This document shows, one piece after another, positions 44,537 through 53,904 of a stretch of 64,000 nucleotides of DNA; within the stretch, counting starts at the first letter, position 1; every line of letters begins with the position of its first letter. A program made the translations under genes and the position numbers. The notes beneath the pieces were generated by a model. It worked only from the letters and a program-made list of their open reading frames with translations, was not told the DNA's origin and searched no databases. The stretch covers positions 248,001 through 312,000 of the forward strand of contig CAWARK010000006.1 of assembly GCA_963784415.1 (NCBI GenBank), written 5' to 3'. This DNA comes from UBA7672 sp963784415 (GTDB taxonomy: Bacteria > Pseudomonadota > Alphaproteobacteria > Caulobacterales > Hyphomonadaceae).

Positions 44537-46322
44537 CGCCATTCATCTCGCCCTCGATGCCGGCATTGATCGTCATCGGCGGGATCAGCGGCAGGTTGCC
44601 GCCGCTATCCAGCTCCGCGCGCACGAAGTCCGCCGAGCCATCCGTCTTCCACGCGATGCCGAAAGCCGAACCCAGCTTCGCATCCGCCTGCAGTTCGAAG
44701 CCGGTAAACGTCGCGCCGGCCTGCGTGTACTGAAACACCGGCAGGTCCTCGCCCGTGCTCACATCCACCGCACCCGTGTCGCGCAGATAGGTGAACCGAT
44801 CGAAGTCAAATCGGTAGACCGAACCCGACACGTTGAAGGCGTCATCCTCCCAACGCGCCGTCAGCTCGGTGTTGATACCTTTCTCCGTATTGATCGTGCT
44901 GCCCCCAACAAGGAACTGCCCCGTCGCAAGGTGCGGTCCGTTGGCGAACAGCTCGAGGTCCGTCGGCGCCCGCTCCGTGCTCGCCACCGATGCGCCGAGA
45001 AACGCGTGGTCGCCCAGATGCACATGGGCGCCGAACGACGCATTCCACGGCTCGAACGATTTCTTGCCGCCAACGATGTTGTCGACATCGGCGCTGTCAT
45101 ACCGCAGCCCACCTTCGAGGCCCCACTGGCCCTGGTCCAGCGTCTCGTAGATGAACACGCCCGTCTGCTTCGACTTCGTCGGCCCGATCAAGGACTCATC
45201 GCCCACCGCCGCGAAATCATGCGCCGACGCCTGCACGCCAACGCTTCCCTCGAAGCCCGCCAGCGACGCATGCTGCGCCTCAAGCCGCGCCTCCCAACCT
45301 TCATTGGTGAAAACAGTGCCCGGTTCTCCCGGCCCTTCAAACTCCGTGTGCTCGTAATCAACGTGCGATCCCGAAGCGATGATCGACTTCAGCCAGCCAT
45401 CGTTGAACTTCAGTCCACCGCGCACATCATAGCGTGTCTGGTTCAGCTCGATGAACACGTCAGGCTCGGCAACCGTGCCATAGCGATCATCGAGCTGCCG
45501 CACCGCGCCGCCGAGAAACGCGCCGTCGCCAACCCATGTAAGCCCGGCACTGATCGACTTTGTATCCACATCCGAATTCGGCAACGTGCCGTTCGCGAAC
45601 GTCGCCGGATCGACACCATCCAGAACCGCCTGTGCCCGCGCGGCCGGCGTCAGCGCAAAGCCCGGAATATCGACATCGCTCGTCTTCAACTGCGAGCCAT
45701 TCACCACACCCACGAAATCGCCCCACACGCCTGTCACGCGCGCCGCCGCCTGCTTGCCTTCGTCGGCGCTGGTCAGCGCGCCATAGAGCGATCCCGAAAA
45801 ATTCCTGTCCGGCTTGCGCTCGACGATCAGCCCGTCGATCACGTTGACCACGCCGCCCGTCGCTCCACCGCCATACGCCAGCGACGCCGGCCCGCGCAGG
45901 ATCTCGATGCGCTCGGCGCCGAGCGGATCGCTGGTCACCGCGTGATCGGGGCTCGCTGCCGACGCATCGACCACACCAATGCCATTGGCCAACACTTGCA
46001 CCCGCTCGGCGCCCAACCCACGTATGATCGGCCGGCTCGCGCCGGGACCGAACGCGCTCGACGAAATGCCCGGCAGCCCAGCGAGTGTGTCGCCAAGTCC
46101 GCCAGACAACCGCTCGGTCAGCGCCGCACTGTCGAGCGATGTCGTGTTGGCGATCAACTCATCGCTCGCCCGCGCCGGTCCGATGCCGGTGACGATCACG
46201 ACGTCGCCGCCACTGTCGGCCGCATCGTCGGTCGGCTTGTCGGGGGCGCTCTGAGCGAGAGCTGCGGGGACAACAAGCGCCGCAATGGCAGCGCTGAAGA
46301 ACAGGCGGGTGGCAAGGCGCAT
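44292..46322 (-). CDS. TonB-dependent receptor (ZnuD-like)
   Basis: A 676-residue outer-membrane gated channel. After the signal peptide (SAAIAALVVPAALAQ) come the plug domain with LPGISSSAFGPGASRPIIRGLG and RIEILRGPASLAYGGGATGGVVN, and the 22-strand barrel ending in the C-terminal aromatic strand GRNFRAAVRADF. Its modest length and plug resemble the ZnuD group of zinc receptors, but the His-rich loops of Neisseria ZnuD are not obvious. The AT-rich palindrome directly upstream resembles a Zur box, which is the main reason for suggesting zinc. No inner-membrane partner is adjacent. Confidence 0.93.
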   Translation of the reverse strand: MRLATRLFFSAAIAALVVPAALAQSAPDKPTDDAADSGGDVVIVTGIGPARASDELIANTTSLDSAALTERLSGGLGDTLAGLPGISSSAFGPGASRPIIRGLGAERVQVLANGIGVVDASAASPDHAVTSDPLGAERIEILRGPASLAYGGGATGGVVNVIDGLIVERKPDRNFSGSLYGALTSADEGKQAAARVTGVWGDFVGVVNGSQLKTSDVDIPGFALTPAARAQAVLDGVDPATFANGTLPNSDVDTKSISAGLTWVGDGAFLGGAVRQLDDRYGTVAEPDVFIELNQTRYDVRGGLKFNDGWLKSIIASGSHVDYEHTEFEGPGEPGTVFTNEGWEARLEAQHASLAGFEGSVGVQASAHDFAAVGDESLIGPTKSKQTGVFIYETLDQGQWGLEGGLRYDSADVDNIVGGKKSFEPWNASFGAHVHLGDHAFLGASVASTERAPTDLELFANGPHLATGQFLVGGSTINTEKGINTELTARWEDDAFNVSGSVYRFDFDRFTYLRDTGAVDVSTGEDLPVFQYTQAGATFTGFELQADAKLGSAFGIAWKTDGSADFVRAELDSGGNLPLIPPMTINAGIEGEMNGVTGRIQAQYAASQDDNASFETPTDSYATIDARLGFDIADGVHLILEGRNLTDEEVRLHTSPLKEIAPMSGRNFRAAVRADF

Positions 46323-46336
46323 GAGGAGGGCTCCAC

Positions 46337-46371
46337 GTGTTATAGTGTAACGTTATGATATACTATAACAC
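46337..46371 (-). promoter_or_regulatory. Palindromic operator, Zur-like, of the TonB receptor gene
   Basis: Perfect 10-bp arms GTGTTATAGT (46337-46346) and ACTATAACAC (46362-46371) flank a 15-bp centre containing GTAACGTTATGATAT. GTTAT/ATAAC half-sites occur four times, giving overlapping 13-18 bp palindromes. The AT-rich GTTAT-type repeat is the form of alphaproteobacterial Zur sites. It begins 15 bp before the receptor's start codon, so it would repress under zinc sufficiency if bound by Zur. Confidence 0.65.
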
Positions 46372-46471
46372 TTCGCAACCGCTTTCTTTGGCGCGGCCAT
46401 CAATGCGCTGCCGGGCCCTGCCCATCGCCCACCTTTCGCGCTAACGAGACCCGCCTGCCGGAGACCGACTT

Positions 46472-47161
46472 TTGCTGAAGCACATCCCCAACGCGCTCAC
46501 GCTCACCCGCCTCATCCTGGCGCCGGTGATCGCGTGGCACGCTTGGGTGGGCGTTTACATTTCGGGATACTGGGAGCCAGTCTCGCAAAATACCTATGAC
46601 GAAGAAGCCGCCAGCTTTACGCTCGCCGCCGTCCTGTTCGTGATCGCCGCACTCACCGACCTCTTCGACGGCATGGCGGCGCGCGCTTTCAATGCGCATT
46701 CGAAATTCGGTCGCATCATCGACCCGATCGCCGACAAGGCACTGGTCGGCCTACCTCTTGTCGCGATCGTCATTGCGCAATGGCACGGCTCTTTCTCAAA
46801 CCTTCCTATGAACTTCCAGTTCGTGCCTATCGTTACAGCATGTGTAGCCGTCATCGTTATTCGCGACGTGACGATGACTTGGGTCAGATTGTCGGCGCCG
46901 GATGGTGAAGGTGCGCGCGTGTCATCACTCGCCAAGATAAAGACAGCACTGGAACTTGTGGTGATCGGCGCCTACCTTATCTCGGCAGTCGCCCTGATTT
47001 ACGTCTGGCCGCATGTGGCTGCAGCAGGCCCCGACGCCATCATCGCCATTAGAAATCTGAATAGCATTCTCGATCTTGTCTGGATCGCGCTGCTCGTCAT
47101 CACCGCCGCGCTCTCGGCCTACACAGGCTGGCAGTATCTGCGGCCAGCCAAGAAAGGCTGA
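46472..47161 (+). CDS. pgsA: CDP-alcohol phosphatidyltransferase, PgsA-like
   Basis: A 229-residue integral membrane enzyme of phospholipid synthesis, expected to make phosphatidylglycerol phosphate from CDP-diacylglycerol and glycerol 3-phosphate. The CAP motif D-G-x2-A-R-x8-G-x3-D-x3-D is intact (DGMAARAFNAHSKFGRIIDP, then IAD), and LKHIPNALTLTRLILAPVIA matches the PgsA N-terminus. There are about six TM helices. The start is TTG at 46472 with GGAG upstream. Other members of the superfamily (cardiolipin or phosphatidylcholine-type) are less likely. Confidence 0.88.
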   Translation: MLKHIPNALTLTRLILAPVIAWHAWVGVYISGYWEPVSQNTYDEEAASFTLAAVLFVIAALTDLFDGMAARAFNAHSKFGRIIDPIADKALVGLPLVAIVIAQWHGSFSNLPMNFQFVPIVTACVAVIVIRDVTMTWVRLSAPDGEGARVSSLAKIKTALELVVIGAYLISAVALIYVWPHVAAAGPDAIIAIRNLNSILDLVWIALLVITAALSAYTGWQYLRPAKKG

Positions 47162-47191
47162 GTGTGAAAAGCTGACCCCCAGAAACGCGAC

Positions 47192-47225
47192 GGCCGCGTC
47201 CAGGGGGGATTGGACGCGGCCTTTG
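47192..47225 (+). terminator. Terminator of the pgsA-like gene
   Basis: GGCCGCGTCC and GGACGCGGCC form a perfect 10-bp stem with a 10-base loop and a short T run. It lies 30 bp after the pgsA-like stop. Confidence 0.82.
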
Positions 47226-47408
47226 CGTGGCAAGCGGAGCAGGAGGGGGGTGTCGCTGCGCTTACCTGTTGCGACGGGGGTGGCAGGAGAAGCAGAGCCC
47301 GTCGCTCATGTGCCAATAGACATGGTTTTCGTGAAGGCCGGGTTAACAGAACGGGCGTTTCCAGAAACCATTATGGCGCGCGCTATAAGCACACACTTGT
47401 GAGCCTTT

Positions 47409-48395
47409 TCAGTGCTCGCCGGGCTTTTTGCGTTTGGCCGCCAGCTCATCTTCCTGCTTCCGAAGACGGTCACGGATAGACGTTTTTGCGTCGTCGGAGC
47501 GTTTTTGAAGATCCTCGCCGATCTCCTTGCCGAGCTTCGTCAACGCCTCGCGCATGTCGTCCGCGCCATGCTTCTCGACATAGGCGACCGCTTCCTGCGG
47601 CGAGCCCTCGAGACGCATCTCGCCGCGCGGATCTTCCAGCCCGCCGATCACCCACATCTCGTCATTCCAGACGTGACGATTGAACAGCGCGTACGGAATG
47701 CGCAGATATCCGCGCTCGCCAAACTGCTCGCCCCAGCTATTGCGAACCAGCCAGGTCTTGTCGTCCTCGTCATAGCCAACGATCAGCATCGCATGCGAAC
47801 ACGGCCTGCCGCCCTCGATCGCATTCAGCTCCGGCATGCGTCCCGTGCGTGCGGCAGCATCGTAATAGTTCGTGCCGATGTCGGAGGCGAACATCACCGG
47901 CAACCCGCCGCTTAGCGTAGCCTTCACTTCATCAGTCGACCCCAGCCGCGCATATTTCACGGCCTCGAACTTCGTCGCTGCCTGGTAAGCGTCCTGCGGC
48001 GGCTGTTCGCGCGCCGTATCCTCGCGATAGGGCCAGAGGTTTTCATCGCACACGCCAAACGCCATCACGGCCGCGCTCGCGTGCGCCGCCATCGTGCCAG
48101 CAATCTGCTGGGTCGAGTCCGACATCTTGCGCGCATTGTAGAACAGGAACATCGGCGACAGCGTGTGCTTCGCCTGGTTGTTCTTGATCGACAGGAACTC
48201 CAGCGCGCCACACAGCGACGCCGCACAGCACGACCCGATCTTGAGCTGGTCGAACACCGGCGAGCAGAACTGGCGCAGGTCAACCTTCCGCTCGAACGTC
48301 GCCCCGGCGAATTTCAGGCGCGGCGCCGGCGAGGGCGTTCCCGCGCGGATCACGCCGCAATTATACGATCCGTCCTTGGCCTTGATCCCACGCAT
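47409..48395 (-). CDS. Papain-like C1 family cysteine peptidase
   Basis: A 328-residue cysteine protease without a signal peptide. Gln50 and Cys56 in QLKIGSCCAASLCGALEF match papain's oxyanion Gln and catalytic Cys, with Cys replacing the usual Trp after the nucleophile. The catalytic His is in GRPCSHAMLIVGYDEDD and the Asn in LVRNSWGEQFGERGYLRIP. A C-terminal extension of about 70 residues is charged and coiled-coil-like (DMREALTKLGKEIGEDLQ, DRLRKQEDELAAKRKK). No inhibitory propeptide is seen. It closes the zinc-ribbon/SPFH/FHA/kinase operon, 36 bp after the kinase gene, so it is a candidate effector of that pathway. Confidence 0.9.
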   Translation of the reverse strand: MRGIKAKDGSYNCGVIRAGTPSPAPRLKFAGATFERKVDLRQFCSPVFDQLKIGSCCAASLCGALEFLSIKNNQAKHTLSPMFLFYNARKMSDSTQQIAGTMAAHASAAVMAFGVCDENLWPYREDTAREQPPQDAYQAATKFEAVKYARLGSTDEVKATLSGGLPVMFASDIGTNYYDAAARTGRMPELNAIEGGRPCSHAMLIVGYDEDDKTWLVRNSWGEQFGERGYLRIPYALFNRHVWNDEMWVIGGLEDPRGEMRLEGSPQEAVAYVEKHGADDMREALTKLGKEIGEDLQKRSDDAKTSIRDRLRKQEDELAAKRKKPGEH

Positions 48396-48431
48396 AACTT
48401 ATCCCACCTCTGTCTTGTCCCCGCCGAAGCG

Positions 48432-50027
48432 TCAGGCCTTCACGCCCAACGGATTCGGCCCGTATTGATTGTCGCCCTTCTGTCCCGGCGGCACGCCGAT
48501 GAGGATCGAACCGATCTGGCCGATTGCGGGGATGAGGAACGGAACCGTCGCCCATCCCGTCACGCCAAGATCGTGCAGGCGCCGCGATGTGATTCCGATC
48601 ATCGGCGCAAGAACGGCGAGCCCGATGATCATGGAATAAACCGGCGACCACACGCCCGCCTGCATCGCCATGCCCATGGCGTATTCGCTGATGTCCCCGC
48701 CCGTCAGCGAGCCGAGCGCTTCATAGTCCAGCGCCGCGCCAACAGCGATCAGTATCGCGCCGGCCAGCGCGACCGACCAGTATTCCATCCGCGACGCGCG
48801 GCCCTTGCCGTTCAGATAGTTCTTCGTGAAGCCATCGCGGATCCACGCCCACTGATTGTTCCAGCCCTTGCCGTTGACGACGCCGTTCGGCTCAGGTGTC
48901 ACCTGCACCGGCTTGGTGTTGGTATGCGTCTTCAGCCCCTGGCTCAGCTGATCCATCAGCGGCTTGAAGTCTGTGTTCTGCAATTTCTGCAGCCACGGCG
49001 CGAACGTATTGCTCGCTTGCGTCGCGTTCATCGCATCCGACAGCGCCTTGCCATACTCGGCGACATTCTGCGGACGCACGCGCGGGCTGTTGGCAAGGCC
49101 GCGCTCGATCAGCTTGTCGATGGCAGCCGGCACATCGCTGCGCCCGCCGCTCGGCGGTTGCCAATGGCCCTGCGGCAGCACGCCGACGAGCAGCTCGTAG
49201 AACATCACCGACAGCGAATAGAGATCGGCCGCAGGCTGCGCGGAATCCGGCGCCGTGATCTGCTCCGGCGCCATATAACCGCGCGTGCCCAGGCTCGTCG
49301 CGCCCGTGTCGCCCGCCCCGGCGGCACGCGCCACGCCGAAATCGAGAATCTTGAGCTTCGCTCCGGCATCACCCGGATCGTTCGTCAGCATCACGTTCTC
49401 GGGCTTGAGATCGCGGTGAACCACGCCCGCCTTGTGCGCAGCATCAAGCCCCGCGAGAATCTCCGCGATGATGTTGGCCGCCGTCAGCATCGAGCAGTCG
49501 GTCGATGTCTGCAACCGTTGCCGTGTCCACGCGCGCAGGCTCTGCCCGCTGAGGAATTCCATCGACATGTAGGGCTGCCCATCGGCCTCGCCCACATCGT
49601 AAACCGCAACCACGTTGGGATGGCGGATATCGCGCGAGGTGACGCCCTCGCGGATCAGCCTGTCCACCGCATCACGACCACCCGCCAGCCGGTCCGCACG
49701 GATCAGCTTCAGCGCAATCTCCTTCGAAGTCAGCTTGTCCATCGCGCGATAGACGACGCCCATGCCGCCTTCGCCGATCAGCTGCTTCACTTCATAGCGG
49801 CCCGCGAATACGTCGCCGGGATTCAGCACAGGCTGGCTGGCCATGCGCGGCGATTTCGTCACGACATCATCGATGGTGCGAAGCCCCGACAGGTCCACCT
49901 TCGGCGCAGAAGCCGGCGCAGCGGTATCCTCGACCAGGCTCTTGCCGAGCTGCTTCATCGCCTGTCCGCACTCGCCACAGAAGCGCGCATCCGCTGCAAC
50001 TTCGCTGCTGCAATTGGGGCATTTCAT
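48432..50027 (-). CDS. Ser/Thr protein kinase with N-terminal zinc ribbon and C-terminal DUF805
   Basis: A 531-residue Hanks-type kinase. Residues 1-22 form a zinc ribbon (CPNCSSEVAADARFCGECG). The kinase domain (about 77-340) shows the Gly loop IGEGGMGVVY, Lys107 in IALKLI, HRDLKPENV (204-212), DFGVARA and GTRGYMAPEQ, so it should be active. After a linker the DUF805 membrane domain (about 405-525) has WAWIRDGFTKNYLNGKGRAS, three to four helices and SRRLHDLGVTGWA. The ATG at 50027 overlaps the FHA gene's stop; longer upstream extensions are in the FHA gene's shadow. The kinase would phosphorylate Thr sites recognised by the FHA partner. Confidence 0.93.
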   Translation of the reverse strand: MKCPNCSSEVAADARFCGECGQAMKQLGKSLVEDTAAPASAPKVDLSGLRTIDDVVTKSPRMASQPVLNPGDVFAGRYEVKQLIGEGGMGVVYRAMDKLTSKEIALKLIRADRLAGGRDAVDRLIREGVTSRDIRHPNVVAVYDVGEADGQPYMSMEFLSGQSLRAWTRQRLQTSTDCSMLTAANIIAEILAGLDAAHKAGVVHRDLKPENVMLTNDPGDAGAKLKILDFGVARAAGAGDTGATSLGTRGYMAPEQITAPDSAQPAADLYSLSVMFYELLVGVLPQGHWQPPSGGRSDVPAAIDKLIERGLANSPRVRPQNVAEYGKALSDAMNATQASNTFAPWLQKLQNTDFKPLMDQLSQGLKTHTNTKPVQVTPEPNGVVNGKGWNNQWAWIRDGFTKNYLNGKGRASRMEYWSVALAGAILIAVGAALDYEALGSLTGGDISEYAMGMAMQAGVWSPVYSMIIGLAVLAPMIGITSRRLHDLGVTGWATVPFLIPAIGQIGSILIGVPPGQKGDNQYGPNPLGVKA

Positions 50028-51205
50028 GAGGTCGATCCTTCCGGAATCGCGGGCAGGCGCGTGATCGTGATTTCGTCGACAAGCCCGTGCATCGCGCGCA
50101 TGCGCACCTGCAGGCCAATGCCGTCCGGGAATTTCGGCAGCACCTTGATGATGTCGCCATTGTCGATCACGGCGATGGCGTCGTCCGCGCCATAACGATG
50201 ATCGCCGATCTGCATGCCGGCCGATCCTGTAACGCGCGCGCACAGTCGCCCGCTCTGCAGGAACAGATCGATGTGGCGGCGCGAGATGGCCTGGCTCAAC
50301 TGGTCGTCCTGCACGCCATGCGCGTCCATCACCAGCAGCTGCACCTGGTTCTCGCCGCCGCCGGCAATAGTCTTGCCCCGGCCCATCGCGATCAGACTGT
50401 CCTTCGTCGTGATCGGTCCAGCCGCCGGCCCGTCCGCCCCAAAACCCTTCCACACCAGCCGCGCGCCGCGCCCCACGACGACGCCCTTCAGCGGGCCCTC
50501 CGTGTAGCCGCGTACGCCGTTGGATGCTTCGAAATTGTCGGCGCGCTGCAGGGCCAGCGCCGCTGCCTTGCCGCCCGCCGCCGTTGTCCTGCGCGCCTGA
50601 TCGCCATTGGTCTCAAGCCGGATCGGCGCATAGACCGTATCGCTTCCCGCGCCGACGCCCGAGGCGTTGATGGTCTGGTTGATCACCAGGCTGCCGCCCT
50701 GTTCAACCTCCAGCCCCAGCGACGAGGTGAATGCAAACCGCTCTTCGCGCATGAAGTAATTGGTGGCGGCGGCAAACGTGATCTCGATGCCGTGCCGACC
50801 CTGGCGCTCCATCGCGCCCGTCTGGATATTGATGCGGTTTGACCCGCCAGCATCCAGACGCTTCCACGGCAGCTCGATCCGCCGCCTTGGCCCGTCCCCC
50901 TCGCGTACCCATAAATCCGTAACGAACAACGGCCGCGCAATCGACGACGCGTTGTAGAACACCAGCGGCAGCACCAGCACGCCGCCCGCCTTGACCTCTG
51001 TCACGGCATCCTTGTCGAGAAACAGCTGCGGCTTCACGCACACCGAACAGCAACCATCGTCGCCGACCAGCCCGCCGCATTCCTCAAATGCCATGCAGCG
51101 AAGCAGGGGCTTCCCACATTCGCCACAGAACACGGCGTCCGCCTGAACGGCATGCTGGTAGCAGCAAGGCGAAATGCCGCCCGGATTGATCGCAGCTTCA
51201 GTCAT
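50024..51205 (-). CDS. Zinc-ribbon protein with C-terminal FHA-like domain
   Basis: A 393-residue protein. The N-terminus has two Cys clusters (CCYQHAVQADAVFCGECGKP, then CMAFEECGG with CCSVC), probably binding two zincs. The middle (about 60-250) is beta-rich and unassigned (LPLVFYNASSIARPLFVTDLW). The C-terminus resembles an FHA phosphothreonine-binding domain: AMGRGKTIAGGG, SRRHIDLFLQSGRLCARV, then the GMQIGDHRYG and DNGDIIKV strands. It lies 12 bp after the SPFH gene and overlaps the kinase gene, so stoichiometric co-translation is likely. It is the probable phospho-reader of the kinase encoded next. Confidence 0.8.
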   Translation of the reverse strand: MTEAAINPGGISPCCYQHAVQADAVFCGECGKPLLRCMAFEECGGLVGDDGCCSVCVKPQLFLDKDAVTEVKAGGVLVLPLVFYNASSIARPLFVTDLWVREGDGPRRRIELPWKRLDAGGSNRINIQTGAMERQGRHGIEITFAAATNYFMREERFAFTSSLGLEVEQGGSLVINQTINASGVGAGSDTVYAPIRLETNGDQARRTTAAGGKAAALALQRADNFEASNGVRGYTEGPLKGVVVGRGARLVWKGFGADGPAAGPITTKDSLIAMGRGKTIAGGGENQVQLLVMDAHGVQDDQLSQAISRRHIDLFLQSGRLCARVTGSAGMQIGDHRYGADDAIAVIDNGDIIKVLPKFPDGIGLQVRMRAMHGLVDEITITRLPAIPEGSTS

Positions 51206-51217
51206 CGACCGGCACTC

Positions 51218-53061
51218 CTACTTGCGGAGCTGCTCGCCGCAACCAACGCAGAACTTGGCCTTGGCCGGATTGACGCGCGTGCATTTCGGGCACTCGACCG
51301 TCGCATCGCCCGGCGCCGCAGCGCCAGCCGCGCCGCCCTTGCCGCCGGCGCCAGCAGCGACACCCACAGCGCCGGTCATGCCAGCCTGGAACATCGCGCG
51401 CGCCTGTTCTTCCGAACGGACAGCCTGACGGTTCGCCTGCTCCACCATCTGGCGCATCAGGTCCATCTGCGCATTCTTGTCGACGCCTTGCGCCTTGGCC
51501 TGCTCTTCGAGGATTTTCGCAACGGCGGGGCTAAGACCAGCGTTCACCGCGAGGATCTGCTCGGGCGACATCTTGGCGCCAAGCACCAGGCGATCCGCCT
51601 CGCGCTGGGCTTCCAGCTTGCGCTGGTCCATGTCGCGCTTGTGCGCGGAGTCGGCTTCGTCGATACGGCGCTTCAACCGCTCGCGTTCCTGATCCGCCTC
51701 CAGGCCAGCAAGGCCTTTCAGCTTGTCGAGCGCAATCTTGTCGGCCTCACGCTCGCGCGCCAGACGCGCATACTCTTCCTTGTCGACGACATCGACTTCT
51801 TCCTTGCGCCCCTTGAAGCGTGTTCACGCTCCTTGGCGGCAATGTCCGAGTTCCTTCTCGCGGGTATCGAACCCGATAATCGCGGTCTTCCTGCGCGCGT
51901 AACCTTCAGGTCTTCGCGATCTTCGAGACGATTGCCGCGATCTTCGTTGCGCTGAAGCACGCGACCTTCACGATCAAACTCGCGATCATCCTTGCGCTCG
52001 TCGCGGGCCAGCGCGCGCGTTTCGCGGTCATAGTCCCGCTCCAGCGCACGCAGCACGAGCGCATGCTCACGGTCGAGCTGCTCCGTGTTGCGCTCGACAA
52101 CGCGGCGGCGCTCCTGGATCATCGTCAGGTCGACGCCATCGTGCGTCGCCTGCTGCAGCTCGCCTTCGAACTTGGCCAGCCGCTCGGTCTTGAGCATGTC
52201 GATTTCGTGGGCCAGCACCTTCATCTCGGCGATGCGGGCGCCGGTTTCGCGGGCGTCGGCGAACTCGATCTCGTTGCTCAGAACCAGCCGGCGCAGATCG
52301 TCCTCGTTGTTGAGGTCGAGCTTGTCGAGGTCCTGCTTGTAATCGATCTTCATGACCGTCGTGAGGTGCTCGCGCTCAAGGTCGCGCTTCAGCGTCACGA
52401 AGTCGAATTCGAGCTTGTCGGTTTCGCGTTCGGCGGCGGCGCGCGCAGCTTCCTGCTTTTCGACGTCGTTGATCGCCCAGTTGACGGACGACGCACGCAC
52501 CATCAGGCCGAGATCGCCGGCGATGCGCTCGCATTCCTTCATCAGGTCGGCCTGGATCAGGTCCTGCAGGCCCTTGTTGCCGCGCACCTCGTTGGCGTTG
52601 ACGCGGCCGACGGCGGCCTCGAACACGCGCTCCCAGGCGTGGCCCTTGATGCGCGTGGCGGCGTCCGCCTTGGACAGCGACCGGCGCTGTTCCATCATGC
52701 CGATGATGTTCTGCGGCTTCTCCGGATTGATCTGCAGGTCGAGCACGACGATGCCCGTGATATCGACCTTGTCCTTCGTCCGCGCCGTCACATCGTAGAT
52801 GTGCTGGAACGTCTTCAGGTCGGCGATCATCAGGCTGATCGAGGTCGAGCCGCCGATCAGGCCCTTCAGCTGGTGGAACATGCCGCCGACCGAGAAGTGC
52901 GCGCCCTTGTAGGCCTGCACGAACTGGCCATTGCGCATCAGCAGGCCGAGATGATCGGGCGGCACTTCGAAGCGCTTCTCGAAGAAGGACTTCATGGCGT
53001 CCGGCGCGATGAATTCGGCCAGGAGGCGCGGATCGCTGATGGTCAGTTGTTCGGTCTTCAT
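51218..53061 (-). pseudogene. SPFH-like coiled-coil protein with C-terminal zinc ribbon, frameshifted
   Basis: A protein of about 610 residues. The N-terminal 180 residues resemble an SPFH/band 7 domain (RFEVPPDHLGLLMRNGQFVQ, VVLDLQINPEKPQNIIGM). A very long charged coiled coil follows (about 200-480), then LSPAVAKILEEQAKAQGVDK, a Gly/Ala linker and a zinc ribbon (CPKCTRVNPAKAKFCVGCGE). No TM helix precedes the SPFH part. Between about 51815 and 51895 the frame shifts several times; removing about five extra bases within 90 bp rebuilds a continuous coil ending FKGRKEEVDVVDKEEYARL. I take these as consensus errors. It probably scaffolds the operon's kinase and FHA proteins. Confidence 0.78.
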
Positions 53062-53122
53062 CGTGGCGGCTCCAGCAGGAGTAGGTGCGTCTTGGATTTT
53101 CGGCGAGGCGGATCAGATCCGA

Positions 53123-53701
53123 TCAGATCTTGGGCGGCTCGGCCCATTTTTTCTGGGAGACCCAGACGAAGATCGTGTAGCCGATCACGAACAGGCAGAT
53201 GATCGCGGGGATCGGGTACTTCACGAACATCACGCCGACCTGGTCGAACTTGGAGAGCTGTGCGCCCGCCGCGTCCATGGTGCGGAACGTGCCGAGCACG
53301 GCGCCGAGCAGGGTGAACAGCGAGAAGGCAAAGCTGGCGATGCCGGAGATCGTCTTCAGCATGTTCATCGGCGGCTTCTTCGCGCCCTTACCCGCGGCCG
53401 CAGCGGCTTCCGCCGCCTCGCGCGTCTCGAGCTCTTTCTCGTAGGCCTGGCCGCGCTGCATGGCGGCGTCGCGGGCCTTCTGGTCGACCTTCATGAAATC
53501 AGGCGTTGCGTCCTTCTTCACGCCGGCCTGATGGGCGGAGGTGAGGTTGGTCGCCCGGCGCCGCATCTGGATGAAGATCACCGACACCACCCACACGAGT
53601 GCAAAGGCGACGGCGGCCCACATGACGTAGACCAGCCACTCCGGCGCCACGACCTCGGTGGCCGGCGGCGCCCCGTCCAGCGGCGGAATTTCCTGTTGCA
53701 T
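53123..53701 (-). CDS. Two-TM protein of unknown family
   Basis: A 192-residue membrane protein heading the zinc-ribbon/SPFH operon. TM1 is WLVYVMWAAVAFALVWVVSVIFI; a basic/charged cytosolic region with an Ala-rich coil (KVDQKARDAAMQRGQAYEKE, then AAEAAAAAGKGAKKPP) follows; a second hydrophobic block (SGIASFAFSLFTLLGAVLGTF) and a last helix (IPAIICLFVIGYTIFVW) may make three helices in all. I do not recognise the family. Its position 61 bp before the SPFH gene suggests it is the membrane anchor for that protein. Confidence 0.8.
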   Translation of the reverse strand: MQQEIPPLDGAPPATEVVAPEWLVYVMWAAVAFALVWVVSVIFIQMRRRATNLTSAHQAGVKKDATPDFMKVDQKARDAAMQRGQAYEKELETREAAEAAAAAGKGAKKPPMNMLKTISGIASFAFSLFTLLGAVLGTFRTMDAAGAQLSKFDQVGVMFVKYPIPAIICLFVIGYTIFVWVSQKKWAEPPKI

Positions 53702-53904
53702 TCAGAACTCCCAGCTCTTGCGAGGCGGTTCTGACGGCCGGAGCGCCTTGCGCGTTCCAGTCCGTTGAAATCACGCCCGTTTATTGCGAGAGGCAGAACT
53801 GGTCCGAATACCTGGCCCCCCACAGCGCCAGACCACGGTTCCGAATTCGACCCCTCTGCATCAGTAAGCGCGGGCAGGCCGGAAAACGGGTCAGCTCCCT
53901 GACG

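Noticed and set aside
48081..50195. 704-codon plus-strand ORF antisense to the kinase and protease genes
   Set aside because: Highly Arg/His-rich shadow frame; the opposite strand encodes unmistakable kinase and papain motifs.
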